Shown: positions 52,301 through 63,764 of the stretch, piece after piece | Layout: every line of letters starts with the position of its first letter | How positions within the stretch are numbered: the stretch's first letter is position 1 | NCBI GenBank assembly: GCA_009741485.1 | Contig: CM019238.1 | Span: forward strand, 15,461,394-15,525,393 | Direction of reading: 5' to 3' | DNA length: 64,000 bases | From: Malurus cyaneus samueli | Taxonomy: Eukaryota > Chordata > Aves > Passeriformes > Maluridae | Notes under the pieces: model-generated | Told to the model about the DNA's origin: nothing | Seen by the model: only the letters and a program-made list of their open reading frames with translations | Database searches by the model: none | Translations under genes and position numbers: made by a program

Positions 52301-53152
52301 GCAATCATAACTAAGAGAGACATTTCTCATACTCCAGCCCTTACCACCTTACCCGAAGATTTTGGAATACAGAGTTAGTAATCAAACATTAATCTTTTCT
52401 ACAGAAAAAAATAACTACAAATAAAAATAAAAGATAATCCAAAGGCAAATGAGTAACTATGTTATTGTAATGTAAATAATGTAAAACATATATTGTGTGC
52501 TACTATTTGTGAAATCGAAATCAATGTTATCCATAAGCAAGCACAGAAGTTCACATCAATTGATCCAAAAGCAGCTGAAAATCAGTGTCACACTTTGCCA
52601 TCACAATCATTCTGCTGCATTCTTAGTTCTATTGCAGCATTTTGATGACACACAACTAGAGCTGAGTACTCTGTAATGAATAATTTATTTCACCAATTTT
52701 TCCTCCTTTTTTTTTTTCCTTCTGTGACATATCCATGAATAAACAGATCACATATTTCTTTATTCCTAATTCATAGTTCTCTGACAGTCCCTTCCCTTTC
52801 CTGTGCTTAGATTGCCTCCATGAACATTCTGGATTTTGAAGCTGAAGAATGTTAACATCAGAGCTCTATAGTTCCCCTGAGCGTGGTCAGACCCCATTGT
52901 TTCTGCTCCCCAGTTGGACTCTTCTGAAGTAATTGGGTGTGAATGTTCATGGAGAATAAATTAGACTTGGCTTTTTTTTGTGATCCTGAATGTAAAACCA
53001 ACTCTCTCTGTGCATTGGCACCAATAAAACGCAGAAGAAACTCCACAAAAAGCTGACACAAAAAAGGCCTGAGCACAGCTGAAAGGAATTAATTTAAAAA
53101 TTCATATGAATATTCATAGATTTTTTTTTTCTCCAGTATGTTCTCCAATTAA
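49381..53152. other. Non-coding DNA, no gene seen
   Basis: Mostly AT-rich single-copy DNA. 51250-51620 is GC-richer, with frames of 76-89 codons on both strands over the same bases, none with a recognisable domain. 51700-52700 is very AT-rich and stop-dense. No transposon or RNA gene is recognised. Confidence 0.55.
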
Positions 53153-53455
53153 ATGGTAGGAAAACAACTTTTTCTCTTTGTGGATTCAGCTTTGGACAGT
53201 TCACCTGTTCCTGATGTGGCCACTGGGAGCATTTCAGTGGTTGAAAGGAAGGACAAGCTCGGGGCTCTTGTCATTCTGGAGTTCAGTCAGCCTTTTCCTG
53301 GACCCGAGCCTAAAGGCATCTCTTTTCTACATGAGAGCTGTGATGTTTTTTGGAAGGCTCGAGCTGAAAGGCAAAGCCAGGCTGTTTCCTCCAGGAGAGG
53401 AGGAGGAGGGGAACACCCTTCCATGTGTGAACTGAGGCAGCATTTTCTGCTGTAG
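53153..53455. other. Locally GC-richer stretch with overlapping open frames
   Basis: Two plus frames (100 codons at 53153-53455, 85 codons at 53178-53435) overlap here. The DNA has a few CpGs (caagctcggggc, gacccgagcc, gctcgagctg) and purine-rich text at 53394-53410. I recognise no domain, and splice signals are not convincing. It could be a decayed repeat, a lncRNA exon or chance. Confidence 0.4.
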
Positions 53456-56400
53456 AATAATCAGCCAATTAACATTGTGGTTCTGGCAGTTCTGTGCTGT
53501 GTGTGGAGCACTGATTTCCCCACATCACACCAGGAGGAAAGGCTGAAATCCATCCCTGACATCAGCCAGGGGGGCACTGCCCATTCCCACATCCCTCACT
53601 GCCCAAGGGGAGACAGGCAGCCCTAGACTATTTCAACAGCCATCCCACTTTTGATAGATTTCTAAAAGATTACAGGATTTAAAATCTCCAAAACCACACC
53701 AGGAGAGGTTCATGCTACTAAATATAACACACTCTGAGCACAAAGTTTAAAGATAGAGAAAGTGTCACAGCTGGGATAAAAATCTAAGTCAGAAGTTATG
53801 TTCCACAAGCAGAAGTGCTGCTTAAGGCTGTTTTGCATTCGTACATTTAGAGCACATTGTTTCCTAATCTACTCCAAAGAAATGTTTAGGGATTTTATTA
53901 ACATAAAACAAGATAGTGAGAGCAAATTTGATATCAATTAACATACTAATTAAATGTCACTTAGTAGTTTTAGCAATTACTTGATATTTAATTAACCACT
54001 TGAATACCTTGGGAGATCCAGATTATTGTACATGTAATCAAAGGGCAATTCTTCTGACCCTGTGGGTATATGCTGCATGTCAAGACAATCTGTAGATAGC
54101 AACAAAAATAACTTTATGCACTGCGACCCCAGGTATGTCGAGCTGCTGTGGGCCCAGGAGATTAATTTACTCATTCAAAACAACTAAGTACCAGTTAAAA
54201 AGCTTAAACATATCTCTAGTGATTAGGGACCTACATAAACAACATGAACCACCTACAAAATATCAATTATTTTCGTTCAAGCCATATTTTAAATTCATAC
54301 TGCAAAATTGGCTCAGCATTTACGAAACTTGTATTCATCACCAGGTCTTTTTATTTTTAACAAAGAGCTACAAGGGTTGGAGAACAAGGAGACAACTATT
54401 TTTAGCAAAAAAACTTGCTTAACGAGGGCAAACTTGTACCTGAAATTTTCTGGTCTGTATTCACACAGAGGCCCCCATTTCCTGGTGAACCACTTCTGTA
54501 CAGTTTGAGGAAAAAGAAGCAGCTTTTACCACTCACAAAGCAAGGATGGTCTGTGTGTTGATTTGCCCTCTTCTACAGGTAATTTTCCTTCCTCCTGCTT
54601 CTTCTGGAGCAGCCTTGGTGTCACTCATCCCGTGCTGATAAATTGACACAACAGCAGCAGTGTCACCCTACAGCCACAGAATCAAAGATTCCCTCCTTTT
54701 CACCTCTCCCACTTTTCTGAAGGGACATTAACAACTCTGAACTCTTATTTTTGGTCTCGTGCTGGTAAACAGAACAACCTGCCCACTGCTGTTGATTGTC
54801 TTCTCTCTTGGTGTGTTATTTAAAGCTTCCATTTTTATAAGTCAGTTGGAGAAACTGAGCCAAGGAACCTTTCTGTTGCCTTTGTAGCTCTTTCCTATTT
54901 GCCATGAAAGAAAACAGAACTTCACTCAGCTGTAAAATACTTCACTGTGTGTGTGTTTTCAGTTATTTTTTCACCTTTTGTCTCTGTCTGGTTTCTATGC
55001 TGATTAAAGCTTTTCATTTACGTTGTGCCTTCAGATCTCTCCCAAATCAGTGACCCGTCCCTCTCACTCCACCAGAACCAATCTAAGTCTCTAATGGTCT
55101 CTTTGAAGGGGGAATAGAGAAGGAATCCTCCTTCTTCCTCCCTGCTCACCTATCAGCCCCTTCCATGGCTAGTGACATGACATTTTCTTAAAATCTTTCC
55201 CCTCTTTTGCGTCTCTGTCTCTCTTGGTTCTCCTGAAAAACCTTTAATTTATCCTTCAGGTATTATTTATCAGAATTCTTTCATTGATGGGTGGCAACTG
55301 CATGGATTTCCTTCCTTGACATAGCCCACAGAAAGGAGATTGAAAAGTACCTAAAGAGTTCAACTTTAAAAACAATTTTCTTGCAGTTTTAAGTGCATGA
55401 AGTGAGTTGATGTCATGCACAGTTTACAAAGGATGATCAGGTCTTAACTATAGCTTCCTAATGAGAGAAGATTTAAAGGGAATAGGGTGGTTTGGCCTTT
55501 TCTGAGCTCAATTCGACCCCTCTGGAATTTAAAAAGAAAATAATCTAAACGAATCATTGAAATATTTATGTTCAATTTCAAACATATAGCAAATGGTTGG
55601 GAGCTATAAGCAAATTCAGAAATTAGAAACAAAAACATCAGCAGAAGGAAATGATAGTTTAAGCAAATAAACCAAACACCTCATTTTCACACTGCACTTT
55701 TTGTCACTACATTTCAAACTACTTTACAAACAAGATCACTGTGGCAGTTGACAATTTTCTTGCATGGTTCTGTTGGCACAAGCATAGACCAGTGAGCACA
55801 ATCAATGTCTAAAAATTTCTCTTCTGTAATGCAAACATTTCCATCAGTATTTGTCAAAAACCTCTGGCACGCAGCTTTATCCCTATTCTATTGTTCACAT
55901 GCCATGTCACCAAAACCTGAAATCCTACATTGGGCATCTACAACCATTTTTACATATCTCAAAAAGTATTCATTTTAAAAATCAGATGTTTACTTCATAG
56001 ATTGAAAAAAAGAAATCTTTCATACTTTTCAGGAATGTTTTTACGAGATACACTTTGCCCTCAAAGCAATATTTACAGATAATAACATAAATTTTATGAT
56101 TATTTAACTGAATACCTCTCTATATTGTTTGAACATGTTTATACTGTGATAATATATTGGGAAATAAACAAAAATTACATTAAAATTACCACAGGGGTTG
56201 AGGATTTTGTCTGGAAGAAAGAAACATTAGTCTTTAATCAAAAAAGGCGCAGTTACAAAAGGATTAATTTTGGATCAGAACATATCATGAGTTAGATATT
56301 TTTGTGTCCCAGCTGAGAGTAGTAATTGGAAAATCACAGTTTACACAAAAAAATAATTATTTTCTTATGATCTGCCTTTCTTTCATGAAGTCTTGCATCT

Positions 56401-59400
56401 CCATCACTCAGTTACAATCTGAGAGATTAGGGACTCAATATATACTAGATTAAAGGTCACCAATTATGACAGAGAGGATTTAATTGCAATATTGACATAA
56501 ATTCCTCATGAACCACAGGCTTTAAGCTGCTGGTACATATTCAGCATGCTAAAAAGGGAAGGAATATTCATTACTTGCACGATGGGAAAAAGTCTAGCAG
56601 GAACCAAAAACCAGAGCGAATCTCCTTTTTTTAAAAGAAGAAAATTAGGAAATGCTGGTGGTTGAAAAATTGCAGATTAAATCTTATTCCATTACAGAGA
56701 GTAAAAGTTAGCTTGATTGCACGGCTGTAAGAACTTCCTGGGGGAAATTAAACTTGATAATCTCAAGGTGTTTCCCAGAAGACACCATGCATTCGGTAAT
56801 GTTCATTATAGTCTGCAGAATACCAGATAGAATTTAAAGTGAAGACTCCTAAGGTTTAATCAATATAGACATTCTAAATTGTTCACAGTATCAAGCCCTG
56901 ATTATGAAACAAAGATGCAGTGAGAAGGGAAGCCAGGGTGCTTTAGGTGGATTTTTTTCTGTATTAACTGCTTGGTTCACAGCAAAAGGTGAACAGTGAC
57001 AGCCAAATCTCCAAAACAATTTTGGTAGCAATGTCATCAGTGCTTCATTGGGCCTTGGGGACCTTGACAACTCCAGCTGGTTGCAGTGAATAACTCTTAA
57101 AAAACCAGCTAGCAAATACTTTGGAGATTATTCGTTAAAGATTTAAAATCTATACACTACTTTTAGAAACAAATAAGAATTTAACTGTTACAAAACATTT
57201 TAAATGCTTCCATTGGAAGATCATGGAGAGTATGAATATATTGTGGAAAAAAAAGCAATTAAAAATTAGCTGCCTGCTACCTCTCCAAGTTTTAAAGCAA
57301 AGACACACAAGAATACACAGCCTTAACAGATATTGGTGCTTGGTATCACCTGGGGTTACACTCAGAACCAGTAAAGGGGAGAAATGGCACATTAGCAGTT
57401 CAAAGCACAAAGAAAATGAATCTTTAGTTGTGATTAAATGAGATTGCAGCATCTGTGGCATCTTCAGACATGAGAAATTGCCAAATTGCCAATAGCAAAA
57501 TTAATCCAGAGTAGCGGGTTTTGGACTGGTAAGGAAAACCTGCCTAAGGACAAGTGATTTTAGCTGAAGCCAAGGAGGATACCGACCCTCTGAAATGTTC
57601 AAAAACCTGGACAAAGATCAGGAGGAGTTTTCAGGACTAAGGGAAGGACCTGGAATTTTAAACAAAATGGGGCTGGAAATGTTTTTTGAGTGAGCCAGGG
57701 CAGGATTTATGTTTTTTCTCCATCTGGTGCTGCTTAAATGGCATCTATTCAGCACAAAAGAGAGATGATGCCCCCTAATTTTATATAGGTACATATGTCT
57801 TCCCATTCCTTTGATATACAAGGGGTAATCAAGCTTGAAAATTCAAAAACCTCTATCAGTAAGAGCCTAGGAGATGAATATAAATTAAATAAAAATTCTC
57901 GAGAGCATTGTGGTTAAACATTGTGTTTCAGGGGCATTCACTTTTTGAGGTAACTGGGATCTGATGGGACCCAGGCTCTGCAGGATTCATCCTGTTTCAA
58001 AAAACAATTGCTTTTCTCTGCCATGCATCTGTCCCTCATGGCTCTGGTCTTTCCTTGACTCCTAAAGGACGATCTGGAAGGTGAAGTTTTCATTGGTTTC
58101 CAGACCATGAGGATAATCGCCACTGTCTTCTGATGTGCTGGAAATAAAAGGGGTCCCTCGCTTTTTTCTTTGGGTGCTTTTCCTGGACACTTAAAGGGAA
58201 TTGAATGAAGTCAGTTTTAATGATCACATTACCCCAATTTTCTGAAGGAGTAATTTAGTCATTTTCTTTTCATTTTAATTTAGGTAAAATATCTAAAAAG
58301 ACCTTAAAATAAAATGTATGTTAAAACGTTATTATATTTGGATGAAGCTGATGTTAATAATTTCCAAGACCTAGTGCTAGCTTGTCCTTTTCCTGTGACT
58401 TTGGATCAGAAAATTATGACTTGGATAATTAAGAAGTCTGAGGTACTTCTGGAAAGAAAGTATAAAATGTTCTGCTGAATCTTTCCTGGGCAGCACAGTT
58501 GGAACTGGGGGTCATTTTGTTCAAGAGGAAATAAATTCTTGAGCTAAACTGAAGAATAAGAAAGAGAAAATGAGTAACTAAATTTGAGGATCAGAACTAG
58601 CACTTGTTTTTGAACAGAGAAAGAGTTTTCTGTGTCAGTGAAAAGTTGCCATCTCGTTTTCTAACTGGACTTCTGGGCCAGCATTGATCTGATGAATGAT
58701 GGCCAACACTTTAACTGCCACTAAGAGAAGACAGATCTCAAATGTACATGGTGAGCACATCAAAAATGATACAACGGAATTTTATGTGAGAATATTAGAT
58801 CTCTATTAATTAAAAAAGACCCAGTCCTTCTTTATTTTGGAAGTTATAGCTAAACTGACATAATGAAAAAAAAATCTGAGTTAATGCCGGCCTCTTCCTT
58901 AATTCATTTTCCATGCAGTGATTCCATAACTCATTTGTAAATGTGACCTGATCTGACATCTTGATGGAAATTACTGTAAAACAGATCAAAAATGATGGGG
59001 TATCCTTATTTCTGCATTTGTCTGCTTTTCTTCTGTCTGAGTTGCATCCAGAATATTATCTAACCACACCTTCTTAGCACATTATCTCGTTTCTTACACT
59101 GGGGGTGCAAACTGAGATGATAACCAGTGACAGGTTGTTTAAAATATGAATGCAGTAAATTCTAAGCTTGCTTTTTGATGAATAGCTTAGACATGATCTT
59201 GGAGACTCTACATGAGTTACTAAGTCAGGCAATTACTCTTTTTAATCACTTTTAAGAATTGCTGGATAACTCAAAAAGCAATAAGCCCAAGCACCTTGGT
59301 CAGCCAGCGCCTCATAATGGATTCTGAAAGTACTGAGGGAATAACTACGAGTGTATGGTTATGAAAACTAAAATCAGCAGCAGAGTTAACTTATTTAAAA

Positions 59401-59799
59401 TGAATATTTTATTGTATTTCCTTTCTAGATTAAGCTGTCGATACAATCAATGTAAAATAAAGTGCCTCAGTTTAGCAAACACCAGAATCTGGAATCTCCA
59501 TAATTTCTATGTATTGGGTTTGCAAGGATTTGGTAGCCAGGGAACTAATAAATTTCAGAATGTTCTGTTTTAAAGAATTTTATCCAGCTAGAAGTTCCAA
59601 GATTAAAATTCCTAAAATTCAGTTAGCCAGTTTTTAAAAGGGAAAAGTCTGATGTGCCTTTGACCAATTCATCTCAATTAAGTTTCAGTGTTCTGTAAAT
59701 CTCGGTGGAGAAGTATTATCAAGTGTGTCAAGTGTGGGAGTCTGTTACAGAAAAAAAACCCAGACTTTTTTTTATTTTTAAGTCCAAAAAATGAAATTA
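53456..59799. other. Non-coding DNA, no gene seen
   Basis: Long AT-rich single-copy stretch. The longest frames (95-103 codons, plus 54135-54422 and minus 57150-57461) lack domains. No CR1 tails, LTR ends, tandem repeats or tRNA-like structures were found. Short (TG)n text occurs near 54946. Confidence 0.55.
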
Positions 59800-59945
59800 T
59801 AAATATATTTAGATAAACTCTTTGTGTATTTGCTATAAAAAATGTATATATAAAAATGTGCCACGTGCACAAGTACTATTTATATAGATGAGTGTATAAA
59901 TACATTTACTTATATGTAAATGTACTTAAATATAAATATATTATT
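59800..59945. repeat. AT-rich low-complexity tract
   Basis: About 145 bp dominated by TATA, ATAAATAT and GTATAAATAC words (for example aatgtatatataaaaatgtg at 59841). A CACGTG E-box at 59862-59867, inside gtgccacgtgcac, is the main GC-containing interruption. The TATA words are not followed by any recognisable transcript, so I do not call a promoter. Confidence 0.75.
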
Positions 59946-61080
59946 TAACATTTGCCTTGGAGGAGTTTTGCTAAAATAGCTTTGTCATCACATCTTTGAC
60001 TCCTTCACCGCAATGCATGTCTGTGGCAAAGCTGTGATTTGATTCTAAATAAGAGGCTGACTTCCTTTTGCTGGGTAAGTAGATGAAGGAATAAATAATT
60101 CACATTGTGTTCTCTTCATGTTTGTTGATAACCCTGTCATTAGAGCTCATAAGACACTTTGAAGGTTTTTTTAAATATAAAACTTTAAACAAAGTTACCA
60201 CCTTTGTCTCTAATTGCCCGGTTGGGATGCGAGTCACTCTTCTGGGAGCTGATCATTGCTGCCATGCAATGTAGGAGGCATTGTGATGGGGCACCTGGAG
60301 CTGAGAAAATGGCACTGGGTGGGTGGGGAAATTTAAAAACATGTTTTTGGGAGCAGAGACAGGTGAGATTAGAATAAAGATATCTCCAGCACTATTTGTA
60401 ATCAGAACGCTCTGAAAAAGTCTCGCATAAATGAAATTCTGAGTTAAGATCTGCTGAGAGTTTTCTGTCAGCTCGTGTGTTAACAGTCCACAAATGCTCC
60501 TGCCTCAAACACCAACCCAGTAATTACCTCCACAGCGAGATCACAGGGGAGCCTGTCTCTGAGAATAAACAGTGCTTAAAGAGTGAGGAGGGCTGAAATC
60601 AATGCTGAGATTTACATTGTCATCTTGAACTTTTAACTCCTCAGACACGTAGAACGTAAGGTTTAGCAAACACATCCAATATTAATTTCTGAATAAAAGA
60701 AAGAATTTCTTCCTGCAGGGAAAGGTGAAATAAATGGGTCAATGCCAAGCACACTCTCCACACTTCTATTTCTGATAGAGGTAGGAACATTCCAGGTTGG
60801 ACTGAAGGGTTAACTGGAAATGTTTTTAGTGATAGCATTGGTAAAAGCATCTTCAAAAGTGGTAACAAATAAGAAAAATGAAACCAAAACCAATCTTGGA
60901 CTAAGTTTCTTACCATTAGCCTAGGAGAACAAAAAAGAAAAGGATGTTGGTTATTTCAGTAGCTAACAAGTTGTGATCTGTACAAGAGCATGGGAGCTCT
61001 GACAACAGCAGGGTTTTCTCACTGCAAAGGGACATGGAAGAAACAGTGGACAGAATTCCTACACAAAAAAAATTGAATAT
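59946..61080. other. Non-coding DNA, no gene seen
   Basis: Single-copy sequence. Minus frames at 60641-60916 and 60916-61215 show no domain, and the second is built partly from the A-rich tract and the duplication that follows. Around 60210-60260 and 60470-60660 a few CpGs are retained, too weakly to call an element. Confidence 0.55.
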
Positions 61081-61084
61081 CATG

Positions 61085-61115
61085 TAAAAAAAAACAAAAA
61101 AAACCAAAAAAAAAC
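61085..61115. repeat. A-rich tract
   Basis: Runs of A broken by single C or CC bases (aaaaaaaaacaaaaaaacca and so on), immediately before the duplicated block. A shorter A run lies at the N junction (61219-61224). Such homopolymers are typical places for assembly breaks. Confidence 0.85.
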
Positions 61116-61326
61116 GAAAACTTTTGAATTCTCTATGATTGTCTTTTTTACCTGGATTTATTCTGATGTAAATTGGCAGCATTTCATGGAGTTTCACTGG
61201 TGCAAGATGAGCCATCANAAAAAAGAAAACTTTTGAATTCTCTATGATGGTCTTTTTTACCTGGATTTATTCTGATGTAAATTGGCAGCATTTCATGGAG
61301 TTTCACTGGTGCAAGATGAGCCATCA
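61116..61326. repeat. Near-perfect duplication with an N at the join (probable assembly artefact)
   Basis: The segment 61116-61217 (gaaaacttttgaattctcta ... gatgagccatca) is repeated at 61225-61326 with an offset of 109. I see one mismatch, near 61140/61249 (gattgtc against gatggtc). A single N at 61218 and a short A run separate the copies. One mismatch in about 100 bases next to an N suggests two reads or haplotypes joined without collapsing their overlap. A genuine very recent duplication is the alternative. Confidence 0.9.
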
Positions 61327-61892
61327 AAGTGAACTAGAACAGAAACAAAACCAGTAAAAACATTGATATTTTCACCTTTACCAGAAAGAAAATACAAACT
61401 ATTTGATATATAAAAAAATACACATAGGTCTAGGACAGCTCATTTTACCAATTTAAGCTCATAAGCAGTAGATCCACATCCCAATTCAGGGAATGAATTG
61501 AGGAACTGATTTGACTCTTAGAAAATTCTGTCGCTATTGGCATATTTAAATCCATCTCTCTGCAAGGCTGGCACTGCAGACACAAAAGGACCAATTTTGA
61601 GTGATTTCCTGAATTCAGGTCCACAGGATGCCACGGAACTGCTTTTGAACAGATTAAAAATAACCCATTAGTTTTCACAACGGAACAATCCAGGAACCGT
61701 TTGGGGCCCAGCTCATTTCCATCCAGATGAACCCTTCTGCTGCCAAGGCAGGGCAATCCCACCATGGCTGCCTGGGAGGGGATCAATCCTGGCCTGGGAT
61801 GAACCCTGAGCTGCTCAGGCATGGTGGAGTGGCTGCTGCTTTGGTCAGGATGAGTGGAAAACCTGCCAGAATTTAATAATTGAACTGAATGA
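61327..61892. other. Single-copy DNA upstream of the duplicated array, no gene seen
   Basis: A 152-codon minus frame (61445-61903) crosses most of this stretch. I recognise no domain, and it ends at the left edge of the duplicated segment. Base composition shifts from AT-rich to mixed near 61700. Confidence 0.5.
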
Positions 61893-62487
61893 ACAGAGAA
61901 CATGGCTGCTTCCGATCACACCCAACAACCCATCAAAGGCATGGGTATTTTGGGGACACCGAGCTTTTCCTCCATTTGGATCCAGGGTGGACCTTCACCT
62001 GTCAGAAGAAAGCTTTAGATGCGAAGGTGAAGCCCCAAAAGTTGTTATCCAAGTGAGACAGACGTAGAGAAATAAAACACCCCACACCATTCTGCTGCAG
62101 CGAGCGCAGGCCGCGCTAATTACCGTGACTAACAGATCGCAATTCAATAACTTCCTCTCCACATAAAATCAACTCTTCGCTACGCAAAGCCATCAGTGGG
62201 ACTTAGAGATGACTCCAGACTGTAAAAAGCTTCATTGCTGCTGTAATTTTGCCATGTTTCTGGCAGCTCTGGAGCGCTGCAGGCCGCAGCCATGGATCCC
62301 TCCTGAGATGGGCAGGGAGAGCACACGGTGTGTCCAAACAGAGCAATTCTGCCTCCTGGGAAAGGGAACTGCCTCTGGAACATCCTGCCGGCTTTAATCC
62401 GGGGAAAAACAGCCCAGGGCAGCTGCAGGTGCAGCCTGGGGAGGCGGTGGAAGGGTCCAAAGAAGCCCAGAAGGTGCCATGATGTGA
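61893..62487 (+). repeat. Duplicated segment, copy A
   Basis: About 595 bp that reappears at 62993-63585 in the same orientation with an offset of 1098-1102. Shared landmarks include aacaacccatcaaaggcatg, gttgttatccaagtgagaca, ccttcgctacgcaaagccat (B version; A differs by one base), and ccggctttaatccggggaaa. The left two thirds differ at roughly 5-7% of positions with small indels, whereas the last ~150 bp are essentially identical. The copy ends abruptly after gatgtga, where an inverted module begins. Origin is unknown: it does not match any transposon body that I know and may be unique DNA captured in a duplication. Confidence 0.93.
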
Positions 62488-62734
62488 CCAAACTCTCCTG
62501 GAGTTCCCTGAATCTCTTCCTCTCCAGCTGAATAAACCAAGAGCCTTCAGCTGCTGCTCGTGAAGCTCCCACTCAATCCCCTTCCCCATCTTTGTGGCCC
62601 TCCTTTGGATAGAACTTTCTATCTTTTTTTATTGTAGTGCCCAAAGCTCCCCAGAATTTGAGGTGAGGCCGCCCCAGTGCAGAGCAGTTCGGGACAACTC
62701 CTTCCTTCAGCCCTCCTGCGCTGCTGTTCCTGGA
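62488..62734 (-). mobile_element. CR1 LINE fragment, antisense
   Basis: The plus-strand text follows the complement of a CR1 3' region: ctcttcctctccagctgaat, ccccatctttgtggccctcc at 62581-62604 (context tttggatagaac), attgtagtgcccaaagctcc, then gaatttgaggtgaggccgcc and cccagtgcagagcag. These words match the avian CR1 consensus that I know (tttgtggccctcc, gtgcccaaaactgc, gaggtgaggc, ccagtgcagag). It lacks the CR1 terminal tail and is bounded by the minisatellite. No intact frame. Confidence 0.82.
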
Positions 62735-62893
62735 CATGGAAGTCCCGTGGAAGTCCCGTGGATGTCACATGGAAATCCCACGGAAATCTCATGGATGTCA
62801 CATGGAAATCCCATGAATTCCCATGACCCACGGATGCCCTGTGGAAATCCCATGGATGTCCCATGGATGTCCCATGGATGTCCCATAGATGTC
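62735..62893 (-). repeat. Degenerate 11-bp minisatellite (GGGACATCCAT-type, antisense)
   Basis: About 14 units related to atggatgtccc (the complement of GGGACATCCAT), with many variants such as gtggaagtccc, catggaaatcc and catggatgtca. Three consecutive near-identical units lie at about 62850-62886. It is the inverted counterpart of the array at 63641-63761 but far less homogeneous. Confidence 0.9.
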
Positions 62894-62992
62894 AGGCACA
62901 CAGTGGACACATTCCCCTCTCCCTTTCCTCAGTGGTTCACATCATGGCACCTTCTGGGCTTCTTTGGACCCTTCTGAGTATTCGGATCGTCG

Positions 62993-63585
62993 ACAGGAAA
63001 CTCATGGCTGCTGCAGATCACACCAACAACCCATCAAAGGCATGGGTATTTTGGGGACACCGAGCTTTTCCTCCATTTGGATCCAGGATGGACCTTCACC
63101 TGTCAGAAGAAGGCTTTAGATGTGAAGGTGAAGCCCCAAAAGTTGTTATCCAAGTGAGACAGACGTAGAGGAATAAAACACCCCACACCATTCTGCTGCA
63201 GCGAGGGCAGGCCGTGTTAATTCACGTGACTGACAGATCGCAATTCTATAACTTCCTCTCCACATAAAATCAACCCTTCGCTACGCAAAGCCATCAGTGG
63301 GACTTAGAGATGATCCAGACTGTAAAAAGCTTCTTGCTGCTGTAATTTTGCCTGTTTCTGGCAGCTCTGGAGCGCTGCAGGCTGCAGCCATGGATCCCTC
63401 CTGAGATGGGCAGGGAGAGCACATGGTGTGTCCAAACAGAGCAATTCTGCCTCCTGGGAAAGGGAACTGCCTCTGGAACATCCTGCCGGCTTTAATCCGG
63501 GGAAAAACAGCCCAGGGCAGCTGCAGGTGCAGCCTGGGGAGGCGGTGGAAGGGTCCAAAGAAGCCCAGAAGGTGCCATGATGTGA
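62993..63585 (+). repeat. Duplicated segment, copy B
   Basis: Second direct copy of the segment at 61893-62487, starting near acaggaaactcatggctgct and ending at gccatgatgtga. Around 63167-63292 I count nine substitutions against copy A in about 126 bp, for example aggccgtgttaattcacgtg here. Small deletions relative to A lie near 63313, 63333 and 63352. Unlike A, this copy continues into the minisatellite and CR1 module and is therefore the most complete unit in view. Confidence 0.93.
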
Positions 63586-63640
63586 TACCACTGAGGAAAG
63601 GGGCGAGGGGAATGTGTCCTCTGTGTGCCCTGACATCTGT

Positions 63641-63761
63641 GGGACATCCATGGGACATTCGTGGGACATCCACGGGACATTCGTGGGACATCCACGGGAC
63701 ATTCGTGGGACATCCACGGGACATTCGTGGGACATCCACGGGACATTCGTGGGACATCCAT
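63641..63761 (+). repeat. 11-bp minisatellite, 11 perfect-length copies with alternating units
   Basis: Eleven consecutive 11-bp units (121 bp) alternate strictly between GGGACATCCAC/T and GGGACATTCGT, so the effective unit is a 22-bp dimer. A degenerate unit precedes it (ctgacatctgt at 63630-63640). No unit contains a stop codon in the repeated phases, so several long open frames on both strands pass through it. Those frames translate to periodic peptides and are artefacts. There are no spacers, which excludes CRISPR. Confidence 0.97.
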
Positions 63762-63764
63762 GTC

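Larger units (their letters stand above)
62488..62974 (-). repeat. Inverted copy of the module that follows copy B
   Basis: Read on the minus strand, this block runs: 37-38 bp of the segment's right end (aagggtccaaagaagcccag ... gatgtga), then ccactgaggaaagggagagg, the 11-bp minisatellite, and a CR1 3' fragment ending in ctccaggagagtttgg. The same order is present on the plus strand at about 63548-64000. It therefore makes inverted repeats flanking copy B, and it directly abuts the end of copy A at 62487/62488. Confidence 0.92.

Noticed and set aside
59800..59945. TATA-like words as a promoter
   Set aside because: They belong to an AT-rich low-complexity tract with no downstream transcript or initiator evidence.
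61445..61903. 152-codon minus frame
   Set aside because: Nothing recognisable in the peptide, no splice context, and it stops at the edge of the duplicated segment.
63641..63761. Possible CRISPR-like direct repeats
   Set aside because: Units are 11 bp, back to back and without spacers, in vertebrate-type DNA. This is a minisatellite.
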